A stretch of DNA of 64,000 bases, taken from assembly GCA_040752855.1 (NCBI GenBank), contig JBFMHP010000019.1:186001-250000 (forward strand). The letters run 5' to 3'. Positions 1 to 7,625 of this stretch are shown piece by piece. This DNA comes from JBFMHP01 sp040752855 (GTDB lineage Bacteria; Pseudomonadota; Gammaproteobacteria; RBG-16-57-12). Position numbers and translations under genes: made by a program. Within the stretch, counting starts at the first letter, position 1. Each line of letters opens with the position of its first letter. Below the pieces are notes generated by a model. The model was not told where the DNA came from, did not search any database, and saw only the letters and a program-made list of their open reading frames with translations.

Positions 1-2074
1 ATCCAGTAAATACCTGATCATCACCGTCTGCCGCATCCACAAATTCTCCCTGAAGCCCACTTCCGATTTCTGTGGCACCTTTCAAAATGAAGTCGCTGGC
101 CAGACCTACAAGGTCACCGTAAATGACATCATTCCCACCCGCACCATAGAGATCGTCAGCACCTTCGCCACCCTGCAGAACGTCCTGTCCACCGCCAGCC
201 CCTAGGTAATCGCGACCATCACCACCAAAGGCAGATATGCTTCCTGGAGCAGCAACTTGCGTATATAATTCATCATCTCCGCTTCCAAGATCTATAACAT
301 CATCCCCACCCAAACTCTTGACAACAACATCGTTTCCAACGCCAGCCAAGATGAAGTCATATTGAGAAGTATCATTAATTTCATCATCTTTATTTGTCTC
401 TGTATCTCCTTCAATGGTGTTAAACGTTATAAAATCGTTAATCAGCTCTTGCGTAACAACGATGCCGAAATCACCACTTGTGAAATCGTTAATGACAACG
501 CTGTTACCATCTGCCCACGTTAGAGTTAAATTAGCGTCACCACTGACGGTGATGGTCGGATCGGAGAGAAAGACTTTTGATCCATCGGATCGGATTTGAA
601 TGAAACCGGAAACTGAGCGTCCAGATTTATCTTGAATGCGGCCTTGTCCATCTGAATCTATTATTGTGTCCTGTCCATTGATCAGGTAGGTGTCATTACC
701 GTCGCCGCCATTCAGCGTATCGTTGCCATCACCGCCATTAAACTGGTCTGCGCCCTCGCCGCCATTCAAGGTGTCGTTGCCGGCACCGCCGCGAAGCACA
801 TCGTCACCGGCCAAGCCATCGAGCGTGTCATTACTACCGCCGCCAAAGAGATAGTCATTGCCGGCTGTGCCTGTCAGCGTATCGCTCGCTGCGGTGCCAA
901 ATACCAGGTTGTATTCGGATAGGGCCCATTGGGCAGCAAGCTTTTCAAGCAGGTTGAGTTCGTCCTGATCCGCGCTGCCACGGTAATCAGCCCAGGCATC
1001 AGTGGCTGCCTTGGAACCCCAGATGCCGCCGATAATGGCGGCACCAATACCCACCGCGGCCAGTACCGGGGCACTGACAACACCAACACCCACAGCGGCC
1101 GCTCCAGCAGCAATGCTAACCACAGTGGCGCCAATCGACGAGCCAGCCGCTTCGATGGCCCAGTCTTCCATGATCTTACGGGCTTTTTCGGTGTCGCCCT
1201 CTTCAGCTGCATTAGCGGATTCGCTCAGCGCGATGCCAAAAACCAGAAGGTCACCAGCCGGCCCCAACAATCGTGTGCCTAAACTCCGACTAGTTGCCTT
1301 CAGTGTGGATTTTTCTGTTTCAGTGAGCTGGGTTCGCCAAAACTCCTCAAAATGCTGCATAGCCCCCGGCTGTGCCTTTGTATACGCTTCCGGGTCCAGA
1401 ACTTCGGATTTCAAGAAATCGCCGAGGTTCAGAGAGTCGACCGCTCCCCCCACACCTGCTGCTACGTTGAAACCGCTTATGCCAAGACTCTGGAGGGAGC
1501 GTGCAGTAATCGCCTTAAACGCATCGTGCAGGCCATTACTGCGTAAATTCTCGATGGGGATGCCTTCTATGCGGGTGGCTTGGCTATGATCAAGCAAGGC
1601 AGGCAGCTCCGTCGCCCCAAACGTTCGACTGATATCAGCCACCGGCCCAAGAAAGCGCACTTCGCCAATCGTCTCGACAGCGAAACGTCGAGATGACTCG
1701 GCCCAAGGGCCGGTCTTTGCGTCTTTCAGCAGGTTATTGGCAGCATTTATTTCCGCATCGCTTTTACCATCAAGAAGGCCATTAAAAGCGTTGTTAAATG
1801 CATCGGATTTTAAAAATTGTGCAGCCTGAGTCTTATCAAGTAAGCGGAGGCCATTCGCGCTGCCATTCTCCAGCATTTCTTCGATGATGTCTGAACTCTT
1901 AACCCCACCGACTGGGCCACTGTAGAACAAGGTGACCGACCCCTGCACTTGACCGGCGGCTGCGGCCACGCTGACCCGGCTGCCCAAGTCCATCAAATTT
2001 TCTAGCGTGAGTTTCCCTGAGCTGGTCAGGTTCTTCAGTTCGGCAAGCGCTTCATCATAGGTGAGAATGCTCAT
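1..2074 (-). CDS. RTX (hemolysin-type calcium-binding repeat) secreted protein, 5' part
   Basis: This open frame runs off the window start, so the C-terminus and any type I secretion signal are not visible. About 690 residues are present. Residues 1-50 (MSILTYDEALAELKNLT...) match the N-termini of the paralogs just upstream. Residues ~50-300 are not recognised. A long Ala/Gly/Val-rich hydrophobic stretch at ~305-355 could insert in a membrane, as in pore-forming RTX toxins. Glycine/aspartate nonapeptides of the GGxGxDxLx type follow at ~395-460 (such as GGDGNDTLNGGDGNDTYL) and again at ~575-690; in this family such repeats bind Ca2+ and fold outside the cell. The start ATG overlaps the stop of the preceding paralog (ATGA), implying translational coupling. 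The exporter genes lie 4 kb upstream in the same orientation. Membrane attack or adhesion are both possible; toxicity is inference. Confidence 0.85.
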   Translation of the reverse strand, partial: MSILTYDEALAELKNLTSSGKLTLENLMDLGSRVSVAAAAGQVQGSVTLFYSGPVGGVKSSDIIEEMLENGSANGLRLLDKTQAAQFLKSDAFNNAFNGLLDGKSDAEINAANNLLKDAKTGPWAESSRRFAVETIGEVRFLGPVADISRTFGATELPALLDHSQATRIEGIPIENLRSNGLHDAFKAITARSLQSLGISGFNVAAGVGGAVDSLNLGDFLKSEVLDPEAYTKAQPGAMQHFEEFWRTQLTETEKSTLKATSRSLGTRLLGPAGDLLVFGIALSESANAAEEGDTEKARKIMEDWAIEAAGSSIGATVVSIAAGAAAVGVGVVSAPVLAAVGIGAAIIGGIWGSKAATDAWADYRGSADQDELNLLEKLAAQWALSEYNLVFGTAASDTLTGTAGNDYLFGGGSNDTLDGLAGDDVLRGGAGNDTLNGGEGADQFNGGDGNDTLNGGDGNDTYLINGQDTIIDSDGQGRIQDKSGRSVSGFIQIRSDGSKVFLSDPTITVSGDANLTLTWADGNSVVINDFTSGDFGIVVTQELINDFITFNTIEGDTETNKDDEINDTSQYDFILAGVGNDVVVKSLGGDDVIDLGSGDDELYTQVAAPGSISAFGGDGRDYLGAGGGQDVLQGGEGADDLYGAGGNDVIYGDLVGLASDFILKGATEIGSGLQGEFVDAADGDDQVFTG

Positions 2075-2787
2075 ACTGCCTCCCCCCGCAACAGCAAGGT
2101 GTGCTGGCATACTTCATTTCGTGAAGCCATGCAATAAGCCCCGTACACATGAAACGCCTCTTTGATGTGTTGCATCGTCTCCGCATCCGGCAGGCCCTTA
2201 AATGCTTCGCCTCCTCTGAAATGTAAAATATCGCGTGTAACTGCTACTGTTTTGGGTGGTCCTTCTGAAACAAGAGAGCGATGCACCTTCTCGGTCGTAA
2301 AACTATAACGCCCGGACTCGTCCAGATATTGCCAGTACTCCTCGTCGTAGCTTTCTTCACGTCCTCTGCCTGAACAGATCAGAACCCTGTTGTTCTCACG
2401 ATCAACAGTCCAGGCATCGTCCTTTTTGTGGCCAGTACGGAGTATTTGGCGGGCATTCTTCAAAAACTCTGAAGTCTCCTGTTCCAGTGGCGGAATGTAT
2501 TCATTCTTGAAGGTCATGGCGATGCTCCTGTTTTTCAATATTGATAACCGTAATGTTTGTTCTCTTGGGTCCGGCGCAACCTTCAGCGCTGCGTCCGGAC
2601 ATTGTCCTATGTGCGTTAAAGTCATGGGGCTTCCGAAGAACAAGGTAACCGACCCCTGCACTTGATCGGCGGCTGCGGCCACGCTGACCCGGCCGCCCAA
2701 GTCCATCAAATTTTCTAGCGTGAGTTTCCCCGAGCTGGTCAGGTTATTCAGTTCGGCAAGTGCTTCGTCATAGGAAAGGATGCTCAT
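2071..2787 (-). CDS. RTX-linked tandem paralog, copy 1 (unknown function)
   Basis: A 238-residue soluble protein of unknown family, the last of three full-length tandem copies before the RTX gene. The start is set at MSILSYDEALAEL because it lies in the ATGA overlap with the preceding copy and because all copies and the RTX protein share it. Residues 1-50 are near-identical to the RTX N-terminus. A linker follows (~50-90), then a domain starting MTFKNEYIPPLEQE with conserved SGRGREE, YWQYLDESGRYSFTT and FKGLPDAETM segments, ending LLLRGEAV. The internal ATG at 2517 has AGGAG seven bases upstream, so a shorter ~149-residue product is possible. No signal peptide or membrane segment is seen. Immunity, chaperone or decoy roles are speculation from position only. 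Confidence 0.8.
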   Translation of the reverse strand: MSILSYDEALAELNNLTSSGKLTLENLMDLGGRVSVAAAADQVQGSVTLFFGSPMTLTHIGQCPDAALKVAPDPREQTLRLSILKNRSIAMTFKNEYIPPLEQETSEFLKNARQILRTGHKKDDAWTVDRENNRVLICSGRGREESYDEEYWQYLDESGRYSFTTEKVHRSLVSEGPPKTVAVTRDILHFRGGEAFKGLPDAETMQHIKEAFHVYGAYCMASRNEVCQHTLLLRGEAV

Positions 2788-3503
2788 ACGGCCTCCCCAC
2801 GCAACAACAAGGTGTGCTGGCACTCATCGTCCTTTGAGGCCATGCAAAAAGCCCCATGTACGTCAAACGCCTCTTTGATGCGTTGCATCGTCTCGGCATC
2901 CGGCAACCCCTTAAATGCTTCGCCCCCCCTGAAAGATGATATATCGCGTATCATTGCTACTTTTTTGGGTGGCCCTTCCGAGATGAGAGAATAATGCTGC
3001 TCCATGGTCGTAAAACTATAGCGCCCAGACTCGTCCAGATATTGCCAGTACTCCTCGCCGTAGCCTTCTTCACGTCCTCTGCCTGAACGGATCAGAACCC
3101 TGTTGTTCTCACGATCAACAGTCCACGCATCGTTCTTTTTGTGTCCAGTACGGAGTATCTGGCGGGCCTTCTTCAAAAATTCCGAAGTCTCCTGTTCCAG
3201 TGGCGGGATGTATTCATTCTTGAAGGTCATGGCAATGCTCCTGTTTTTTTCCAATATCGATAACCGTAATGTTTGTTCTCTTGTGTCCGGCGCTACCTTC
3301 AGCGCTGCGTCCGGAGATAGTCCTACGTGCGTTAAAGTCATGGGGCTTCCGAAGAACAAAGTGACTGCACCCTGCACTTGATCGGCGGCTGCGTCCACGC
3401 TGACCCGGCTGCCCAAGTCCATCAAATTTTCTAGCGTGAGTCTCCCCGAGCTGGTCAGGTTTTTCAGTTCGGCAAGTGCTTGGTCATAGGAGAGGATGCT
3501 CAT
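2784..3503 (-). CDS. RTX-linked tandem paralog, copy 2 (unknown function)
   Basis: A 239-residue paralog of its two neighbours, with the same RTX-like first 50 residues, linker and MTFKNEYIPP domain. It has one extra residue in the linker (ILEKNRS rather than ILKNRS), a three-base in-frame difference in an A-rich tract. It carries its own variable stretch (MEQHYSLISEGPPKKVAM) and C-terminal segment (DVHGAFCMASKDDECQ). A G7 tract in FRGGEAFKG keeps frame here. The stop overlaps the start of copy 1 as ATGA, and its own start overlaps the stop of copy 3. An internal ATG at 3230 has AGGAG seven bases upstream. Function unknown. Confidence 0.8.
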   Translation of the reverse strand: MSILSYDQALAELKNLTSSGRLTLENLMDLGSRVSVDAAADQVQGAVTLFFGSPMTLTHVGLSPDAALKVAPDTREQTLRLSILEKNRSIAMTFKNEYIPPLEQETSEFLKKARQILRTGHKKNDAWTVDRENNRVLIRSGRGREEGYGEEYWQYLDESGRYSFTTMEQHYSLISEGPPKKVAMIRDISSFRGGEAFKGLPDAETMQRIKEAFDVHGAFCMASKDDECQHTLLLRGEAV

Positions 3504-4222
3504 AGGGCCTCCCCACGCAACAGCAAGGTGTGCAAGCAAACGACATTTTTTTCCTGCGAGACAATGCCATTCCGGCCATACACCTGAAACGCCTCTTTGA
3601 TGCGTTGCATCGTCTCGGCATCCGGCAGACCCTTAAATGCTTCGCCCCCCCTGAAAGATAAAATATCGCGTGTTATTGCTACTTTTCTGGGCGGCCCTTC
3701 CGAGATGAGAGAATGATGCACCTTCTTGGTCGTAAAACTATAGCGCCCGGACTCGTCCAGATATTGCCAGTATTCCTCGCCGTAGCCTTCTTCACGTCCT
3801 CTGCCTGAACAGGTCAGAACCCTGCTGTTTTCACGATCAACAGTCCAGGAATCCAGCTTTTTATTACCAGGACGGAGTATCTGGCGGGCCTTCTTCAAAA
3901 ATTCCGAAGTCTCCTGTTCCAGCGGCGGGATGTATTCATTCTTGAAGGTCATGGCAATGCTCCTGTTTTTCAATATTGATAACCGTAATGCTTGTTCTCT
4001 TGGATCCGGCGCAACCTTCAGCGCTGCGTCCGGAGATAGTCCTACGTGCGTTAAAGTCATGGGGCTTCCGAAGAACAAGGTGACTGCACCCTGCACTTGA
4101 CCGGCGGCTGCGGCCATGCTGACCCGGCTGCCCAAATCCATCAAATTTTCTAGCGTGAGTTTCCCTGAGCTGGTCAGGCTTTTCAGTTCGGCAATTGCTT
4201 GGTCATAGGAGAGGATGCTCAT
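3500..4222 (-). CDS. RTX-linked tandem paralog, copy 3 (unknown function)
   Basis: A 240-residue member of the tandem family. The start is MSILSYDQAIAELKSL at the ATGA overlap. An upstream in-frame start exists (4282), but it would read through the tail of copy 4 in the wrong frame and is unlikely. The C-terminal region is the most divergent of the array (QVYGRNGIVSQEKNVVCLH before the common LLLRGEA end). Residues DSWTVDRENSRVL replace the DAWTVDRENNRVL of the others. A G7 tract is intact. An internal ATG at 3952 again has AGGAG seven bases upstream. Function unknown. Confidence 0.8.
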   Translation of the reverse strand: MSILSYDQAIAELKSLTSSGKLTLENLMDLGSRVSMAAAAGQVQGAVTLFFGSPMTLTHVGLSPDAALKVAPDPREQALRLSILKNRSIAMTFKNEYIPPLEQETSEFLKKARQILRPGNKKLDSWTVDRENSRVLTCSGRGREEGYGEEYWQYLDESGRYSFTTKKVHHSLISEGPPRKVAITRDILSFRGGEAFKGLPDAETMQRIKEAFQVYGRNGIVSQEKNVVCLHTLLLRGEAL

Positions 4223-4666
4223 ATTACCTCCCCACGCAACAGCAAGGTGTGCTGGCATACTTCGTTCCGTGAAGCCATACAATAAGCCCCATACACATGA
4301 AACGCCTCTTTGATGCGTTGCATTGTCTCGGCATCCGGTAGCCCCTTATAGGGTTCGCCCCCCCCAGAAAGATGAAATATCGCGTGTAACTGCTACTGTT
4401 TTGGGTGGTCCTTCTGAAACAAGAGAGCGATGCACCTTCTCGGTCGTAAAACTATAACGCCCAGACTCGTCCAGATATTGCCAGTACTCCTCGCCGTAGC
4501 CTTCTTCACGTCCTCTACCTGAACAGATCAAAACCCTGTTGTTCTCACGATCAACAGTCCAGGCATCGTTCTTTTTGTATCCAGTACGGAGTATCTGGCG
4601 GGCCTTCTTCAAAAATTCCGCAGTCTCCTGTTCCAGTGGCGGGATGTATTCATTCTTGAAGGTCAT
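4219..4666 (-). pseudogene. RTX-linked tandem paralog, copy 4: 5'-truncated and frameshifted in a G8 tract
   Basis: This copy starts exactly at the MTFKNEYIPP methionine. Similarity to the other copies stops immediately upstream of that codon, so the RTX-like N-terminus and linker are absent. A run of eight G (plus-strand C, 4358-4365) stands where copies 2 and 3 have seven, shifting the frame so that translation ends ~15 bases later as ...DISSFWGGRTL. Removing one G restores a 149-codon frame ending RGEVI with the stop inside the ATGA overlap with copy 3. It may be a dead gene, a slipped-strand (phase-variable) gene, or a sequencing error in a homopolymer. It may represent the original accessory gene from which the fused copies arose; that is inference. 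Confidence 0.75.
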
Positions 4667-4856
4667 GACTCTGCTTCCATCCCAGCCCCTGAGTTTTCAA
4701 TCATCTTTTGAACCGCTCGCACATAGGCCCCATTCAAGAACCCATTCTTCCAATTTGTATTCCGGTATCCCAAATACGACCAACTTACACTCAGGCTTTC
4801 TTTCCGCCTATAGGCCATTCGGCCTTTAGCATACCTACGCCGGCAGTCTTGGCCAG
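4667..4856. other. Intergenic stretch upstream of the RTX array
   Basis: This 190-base stretch should hold the promoter for the array. A short palindrome AGGCCgaatGGCCT is visible near 4810-4825. I could not identify convincing -35/-10 hexamers or a binding site for the adjacent regulator. Confidence 0.4.
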
Positions 4857-5639
4857 TTACGAGGCGAGAGCCTTGGCTACTGCCTGCGCACGGTTGTTTA
4901 CGGACAGCTTGATCAGCACCTTTTGCACATGATTCTTGACGGTTTTTTCACTGATATCTAGGATCTGAGCGATCTCCCAGTTGGTCTTTCCCTCTTTCAG
5001 CCAGTTCAAGACTTCGCGCTCGCGATCAGATAGATGTCTTCCCGGATTCAGCTCAACTGGGGTGGTAGTTGATGTCTTAGATGCCTGCCGTGTGTGGCGC
5101 TGATGACGGAGCAGAGAGATCAGGGCGGCATGCAGGTGGGGGCCGATCAGTTGCAATATCTTGGAACAACTGGCCCTAGCATCGGCCTCGATACCGCACA
5201 GCGCGAAAAAGCTGGCGCCTCGTCCGCCGATGTCGTGCATACCGTGCAACACTAGCGGCAAGGCTAATTGCGATGGCGCGGTGTCTGCGGGTCGCGGGCC
5301 CGCCGGAGCCGTAGGCGACTCCAGCAGGAACTGTGGCGTACCACTACGTGCCCAGCGTGTGGCCAGTGTCAACATGATGCGCGATTCGACGCCCCACAGG
5401 CACGGTTCGCTGGGTCCTAGCTCGTGGCTATACCTCAGCAAGGGGCGCATACGCAGCCCTGCGTGGCCGAACTGAATCTCGCCGCATACGAATGTTTCAT
5501 GCGTCAATAACTGTCGCAGGTGACACCCGACCCAGTGTGCGAACTCTTGTTGCGTTTTGATGCTGTTCGCTCCTGCTGCAATCTTTGGCAGGTAAAGCGC
5601 AAGCTGGTTCGGGATACCCCTCTCAAATATGCCCGACAT
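4857..5639 (-). CDS. LuxR-family transcriptional regulator, EpsA-like
   Basis: A 260-residue DNA-binding regulator. The C-terminal ~60 residues are a LuxR/GerE helix-turn-helix, with LSDREREVLNWLKEGKTNWE, then IAQILDISEKTVKNHVQKV and RAQAVAKA. The GKTNWEIAQIL variant resembles the EpsA regulators known from exopolysaccharide and PEP-CTERM/exosortase loci; the N-terminal ~190 residues fit that family's length. The start ATG at 5639 was chosen for AGGAG seven bases upstream; a TTG at 5699 would add 20 residues. The gene sits between the exporter genes and the RTX array in the same orientation, so control of this locus is plausible but not shown. No exosortase gene is seen in the window. Confidence 0.75.
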   Translation of the reverse strand: MSGIFERGIPNQLALYLPKIAAGANSIKTQQEFAHWVGCHLRQLLTHETFVCGEIQFGHAGLRMRPLLRYSHELGPSEPCLWGVESRIMLTLATRWARSGTPQFLLESPTAPAGPRPADTAPSQLALPLVLHGMHDIGGRGASFFALCGIEADARASCSKILQLIGPHLHAALISLLRHQRHTRQASKTSTTTPVELNPGRHLSDREREVLNWLKEGKTNWEIAQILDISEKTVKNHVQKVLIKLSVNNRAQAVAKALAS

Positions 5640-5745
5640 GTGCGACTCCTGTGCCGTTTGTAAACTATTGCCGATTATTGTTCGAGCGGTGTTAACCAAG
5701 GTAAAGGCCGTGCTGTTTTCGGCGTTATTCCTGCACGACTGCTAG

Positions 5746-6036
5746 TCACGTTTTGTTGGTTTTCTTTTCAACTTCTCCGAGCCGTTCCGCCAACTTGGCG
5801 ATCTGCGCTTGTTGTTGCGCGTAGGCGCGTACCAATTGCTTGGCAGTGTCAGCCAGCCCTTTTACGGCGATAGTGAGCTCATCTTTTTTTGAGTTGACAT
5901 TGTCGATTTGCATCATTACAACTTGCGCGACATCTTGCGGTTTGTTGATGATGCGTTGGGAGCGCGCCTTACTGTCGTCGTTGATCTTTGCGCCCTTCGT
6001 CGGGGTGTCGGTTGCAGTGGGCTTGGAATCGACCAT
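5746..6036 (-). CDS. Small coiled-coil protein (hypothetical)
   Basis: A 96-residue hydrophilic protein with a good ribosome site (GAGAGGAAACC before ATG). Residues 1-30 are polar and probably disordered. Residues ~35-90 are helical with heptad-like hydrophobic spacing (QLVRAYAQQQAQIAKLAERL), suggesting a coiled coil. There is no signal peptide, so it is probably cytoplasmic. It lies 56 bases downstream of the HlyD-type gene and probably belongs to the exporter operon. No family recognised. Confidence 0.65.
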   Translation of the reverse strand: MVDSKPTATDTPTKGAKINDDSKARSQRIINKPQDVAQVVMMQIDNVNSKKDELTIAVKGLADTAKQLVRAYAQQQAQIAKLAERLGEVEKKTNKT

Positions 6037-6092
6037 GGTTTCCTCTCGTTAATAGTTGAATGACGAACAAATATTCTTAGCTTCCTGGTTTC

Positions 6093-7625
6093 TTAACGCT
6101 CCCGCACACTTTCATCCCCATATTGAATGAGCGGCGCCAGGAAATATTCGATCAACCGCCGTTTGCCGGTCTTCACTTCAGCCGAGACCAGCATGCCGGG
6201 GATCAGGCTGATTTCTTTTTCATCCACCCACAAGGTGGACTTGCCCAGTTTCAGGCGCATTTTGTAGATGAGGCCACGCTGTTCGTCGGCGATGGCGTCT
6301 TGGGTGATGCCAGTGACTTCCGCATCAATCACGCCGTATCGGGTGAAGGGGAAGGTGTGGATCTTCACTTCCGCGGTCTGGCCTTCGCGCACGAAGCCGA
6401 TGTCTTTGTTTTCGAGGACTGCTTCGATTTCCAGTTGCTGCTCTTTCGGCACGATGATCATGAGTTCTTGCGCGGGGGTGACGACGCCGCCGATGGTGTT
6501 GACCATGAGTTGTTGCACTTGGCCGGCCACGGGGGCGTAGAGGATTTGTTTGGCGTTGATGTCTTTGGCCTTGTTGAGTTCCTGGTGTATCACTTCGCGC
6601 TGGCGTTGTTGTTCTTGAAGGTCGGTGAGGGTTTGGCCGTGGGTCTCGGCATCCAGGGCTTGGATTTGTTGTTTGATGCTGTGCAGGGCGGCGGCAAACT
6701 GCTGCTGGCGGGCCTGTTCGGCGGCGAGGGTTTGTTGTTGTTCGATGCGCTCTTCTTCCAGCGCGAGATAGTCCATCTCGGGGGCCATGTTTTTGTCGGC
6801 CAGGGTTTTGAGTGTGGTTACACGCTTGGTGATCAAGGGCAGCGTACCTTCCAGCTGCCGGATGATTTCTTGACTGGTGCGTTGTTCGGCCTGCTTTTCT
6901 TCCCATTGGGCAGCCAAGGCATTGCGTCGGGATTGATAGCTGCGCCATTGCTGCCAGAGTCTTTGCGCCTGCTCAGTGCTTTGGGGATTGGCAGTGCCGA
7001 GTTGTTGCATGACGTGCGGGTAGCTGAGCGGTTGATCGCTGTGCTCCAACATCTTCAGCATGGCCTGTTGCCGTACGAGATTGTCTTCGACAAAGGCAAG
7101 TTCTTGGGTCAACCGCGCTTGATCAGCGGCGGTGAGGGTTTGATCCAATTCGATCAGGGCCTCACCCTGCGCGACCGCTTGGCCTTCCTTCACGTAGATG
7201 GCTTTGACCACGCCCTTTTCCACGGGTTGGATGATCTTGGTGTGGCCGCTGGGAATGATCTTCCCTTCGGCGACGGCGACAATGTCCACCTTGCCGAAGC
7301 AGGCCCATAGAAGACAGAGGGTGAACAGTATCATCAGCGACCAGCCCAAGAAGCGGCCGGCGGGTGATGGCGGGGTTTCCTGGATTTCCAGGGCGGCGGG
7401 TAGAAAGTCGCGCTCATGGCGGCTTAAGTTTTTGTCGCCCATTTGATCGCGGTGGGTCCAGGCGTCTTTTAGAACATGCCAGCTGCGGGAGAGTCCGTCT
7501 GTCCACGTGCGACCTGAATCCGGGCGGCCTCTCTCCCTCACCCGGCCCTGCGGGCCACCCTCTCCCGCCTGCGGGCGAGGGGTCGTTGGAGCGGCCTGCG
7601 GCCGATCTGTGGACTGGGCGCTCAC
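6093..7625 (-). CDS. Type I secretion membrane fusion protein, HlyD family
   Basis: A 510-residue periplasmic adaptor linking the inner-membrane ABC exporter to a TolC-type outer-membrane channel. One membrane helix lies at ~90-110 (LGWSLMILFTLCLLWACFG), then the lipoyl-like half HTKIIQPVEKGVVKAIYVKE, a long Gln/Glu-rich coiled-coil hairpin (~150-370), and the C-terminal beta domain with PVAGQVQQLMVNTIGGVV. The GTG start overlaps the stop of the ABC gene (GTGA), so the two are coupled. Residues ~16-33 (RPQAGEGGPQGRVRERG) are encoded by a palindromic repeat element lying within the gene. No tolC gene is visible in the window. Confidence 0.93.
   Translation of the reverse strand: MSAQSTDRPQAAPTTPRPQAGEGGPQGRVRERGRPDSGRTWTDGLSRSWHVLKDAWTHRDQMGDKNLSRHERDFLPAALEIQETPPSPAGRFLGWSLMILFTLCLLWACFGKVDIVAVAEGKIIPSGHTKIIQPVEKGVVKAIYVKEGQAVAQGEALIELDQTLTAADQARLTQELAFVEDNLVRQQAMLKMLEHSDQPLSYPHVMQQLGTANPQSTEQAQRLWQQWRSYQSRRNALAAQWEEKQAEQRTSQEIIRQLEGTLPLITKRVTTLKTLADKNMAPEMDYLALEEERIEQQQTLAAEQARQQQFAAALHSIKQQIQALDAETHGQTLTDLQEQQRQREVIHQELNKAKDINAKQILYAPVAGQVQQLMVNTIGGVVTPAQELMIIVPKEQQLEIEAVLENKDIGFVREGQTAEVKIHTFPFTRYGVIDAEVTGITQDAIADEQRGLIYKMRLKLGKSTLWVDEKEISLIPGMLVSAEVKTGKRRLIEYFLAPLIQYGDESVRER
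7528..7581. repeat. Palindromic (REP-like) element inside the HlyD coding sequence
   Basis: The plus strand reads CTCTCCCTCACCCGGCCCTG, then CGGGCCACCCTCTCCCGCCTGCGGGCGAGGG, with two nested inverted repeats (GGCCCTGCGGGCC and CCCGCCTGCGGGCGAGGG against the flanking CCCTC). Elements of this form are usually intergenic in proteobacteria. Here it is in frame and supplies ~18 residues of the cytoplasmic N-terminus. Confidence 0.7.

Larger units (their letters stand above)
2023..4666 (-). repeat. Tandem array of ~713-719 bp units containing the RTX gene 5' end plus accessory gene
   Basis: Equivalent ATG codons lie at 2074, 2787, 3503 and 4222, giving periods of 713, 716 and 719 bases. Each unit holds the first ~150 bases of the RTX coding sequence, ~120 bases of linker, and the ~450-base MTFKNEYIPP domain. 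The outermost unit has only the last part. The layout fits unequal duplication that copied the toxin gene's 5' end each time. Confidence 0.85.

Noticed and set aside
690..900. Closely spaced short repeats that at first resemble a CRISPR array
   Set aside because: They are 27-base coding repeats for GGxGxDxLx nonapeptides, with no spacers.
874..1212. Minus-strand 112-codon frame
   Set aside because: Shadow within the RTX gene in another frame.
6123..7310. Long plus-strand open frame of ~395 codons
   Set aside because: It lies opposite the clear HlyD-type gene and has the skewed composition of an antisense shadow.
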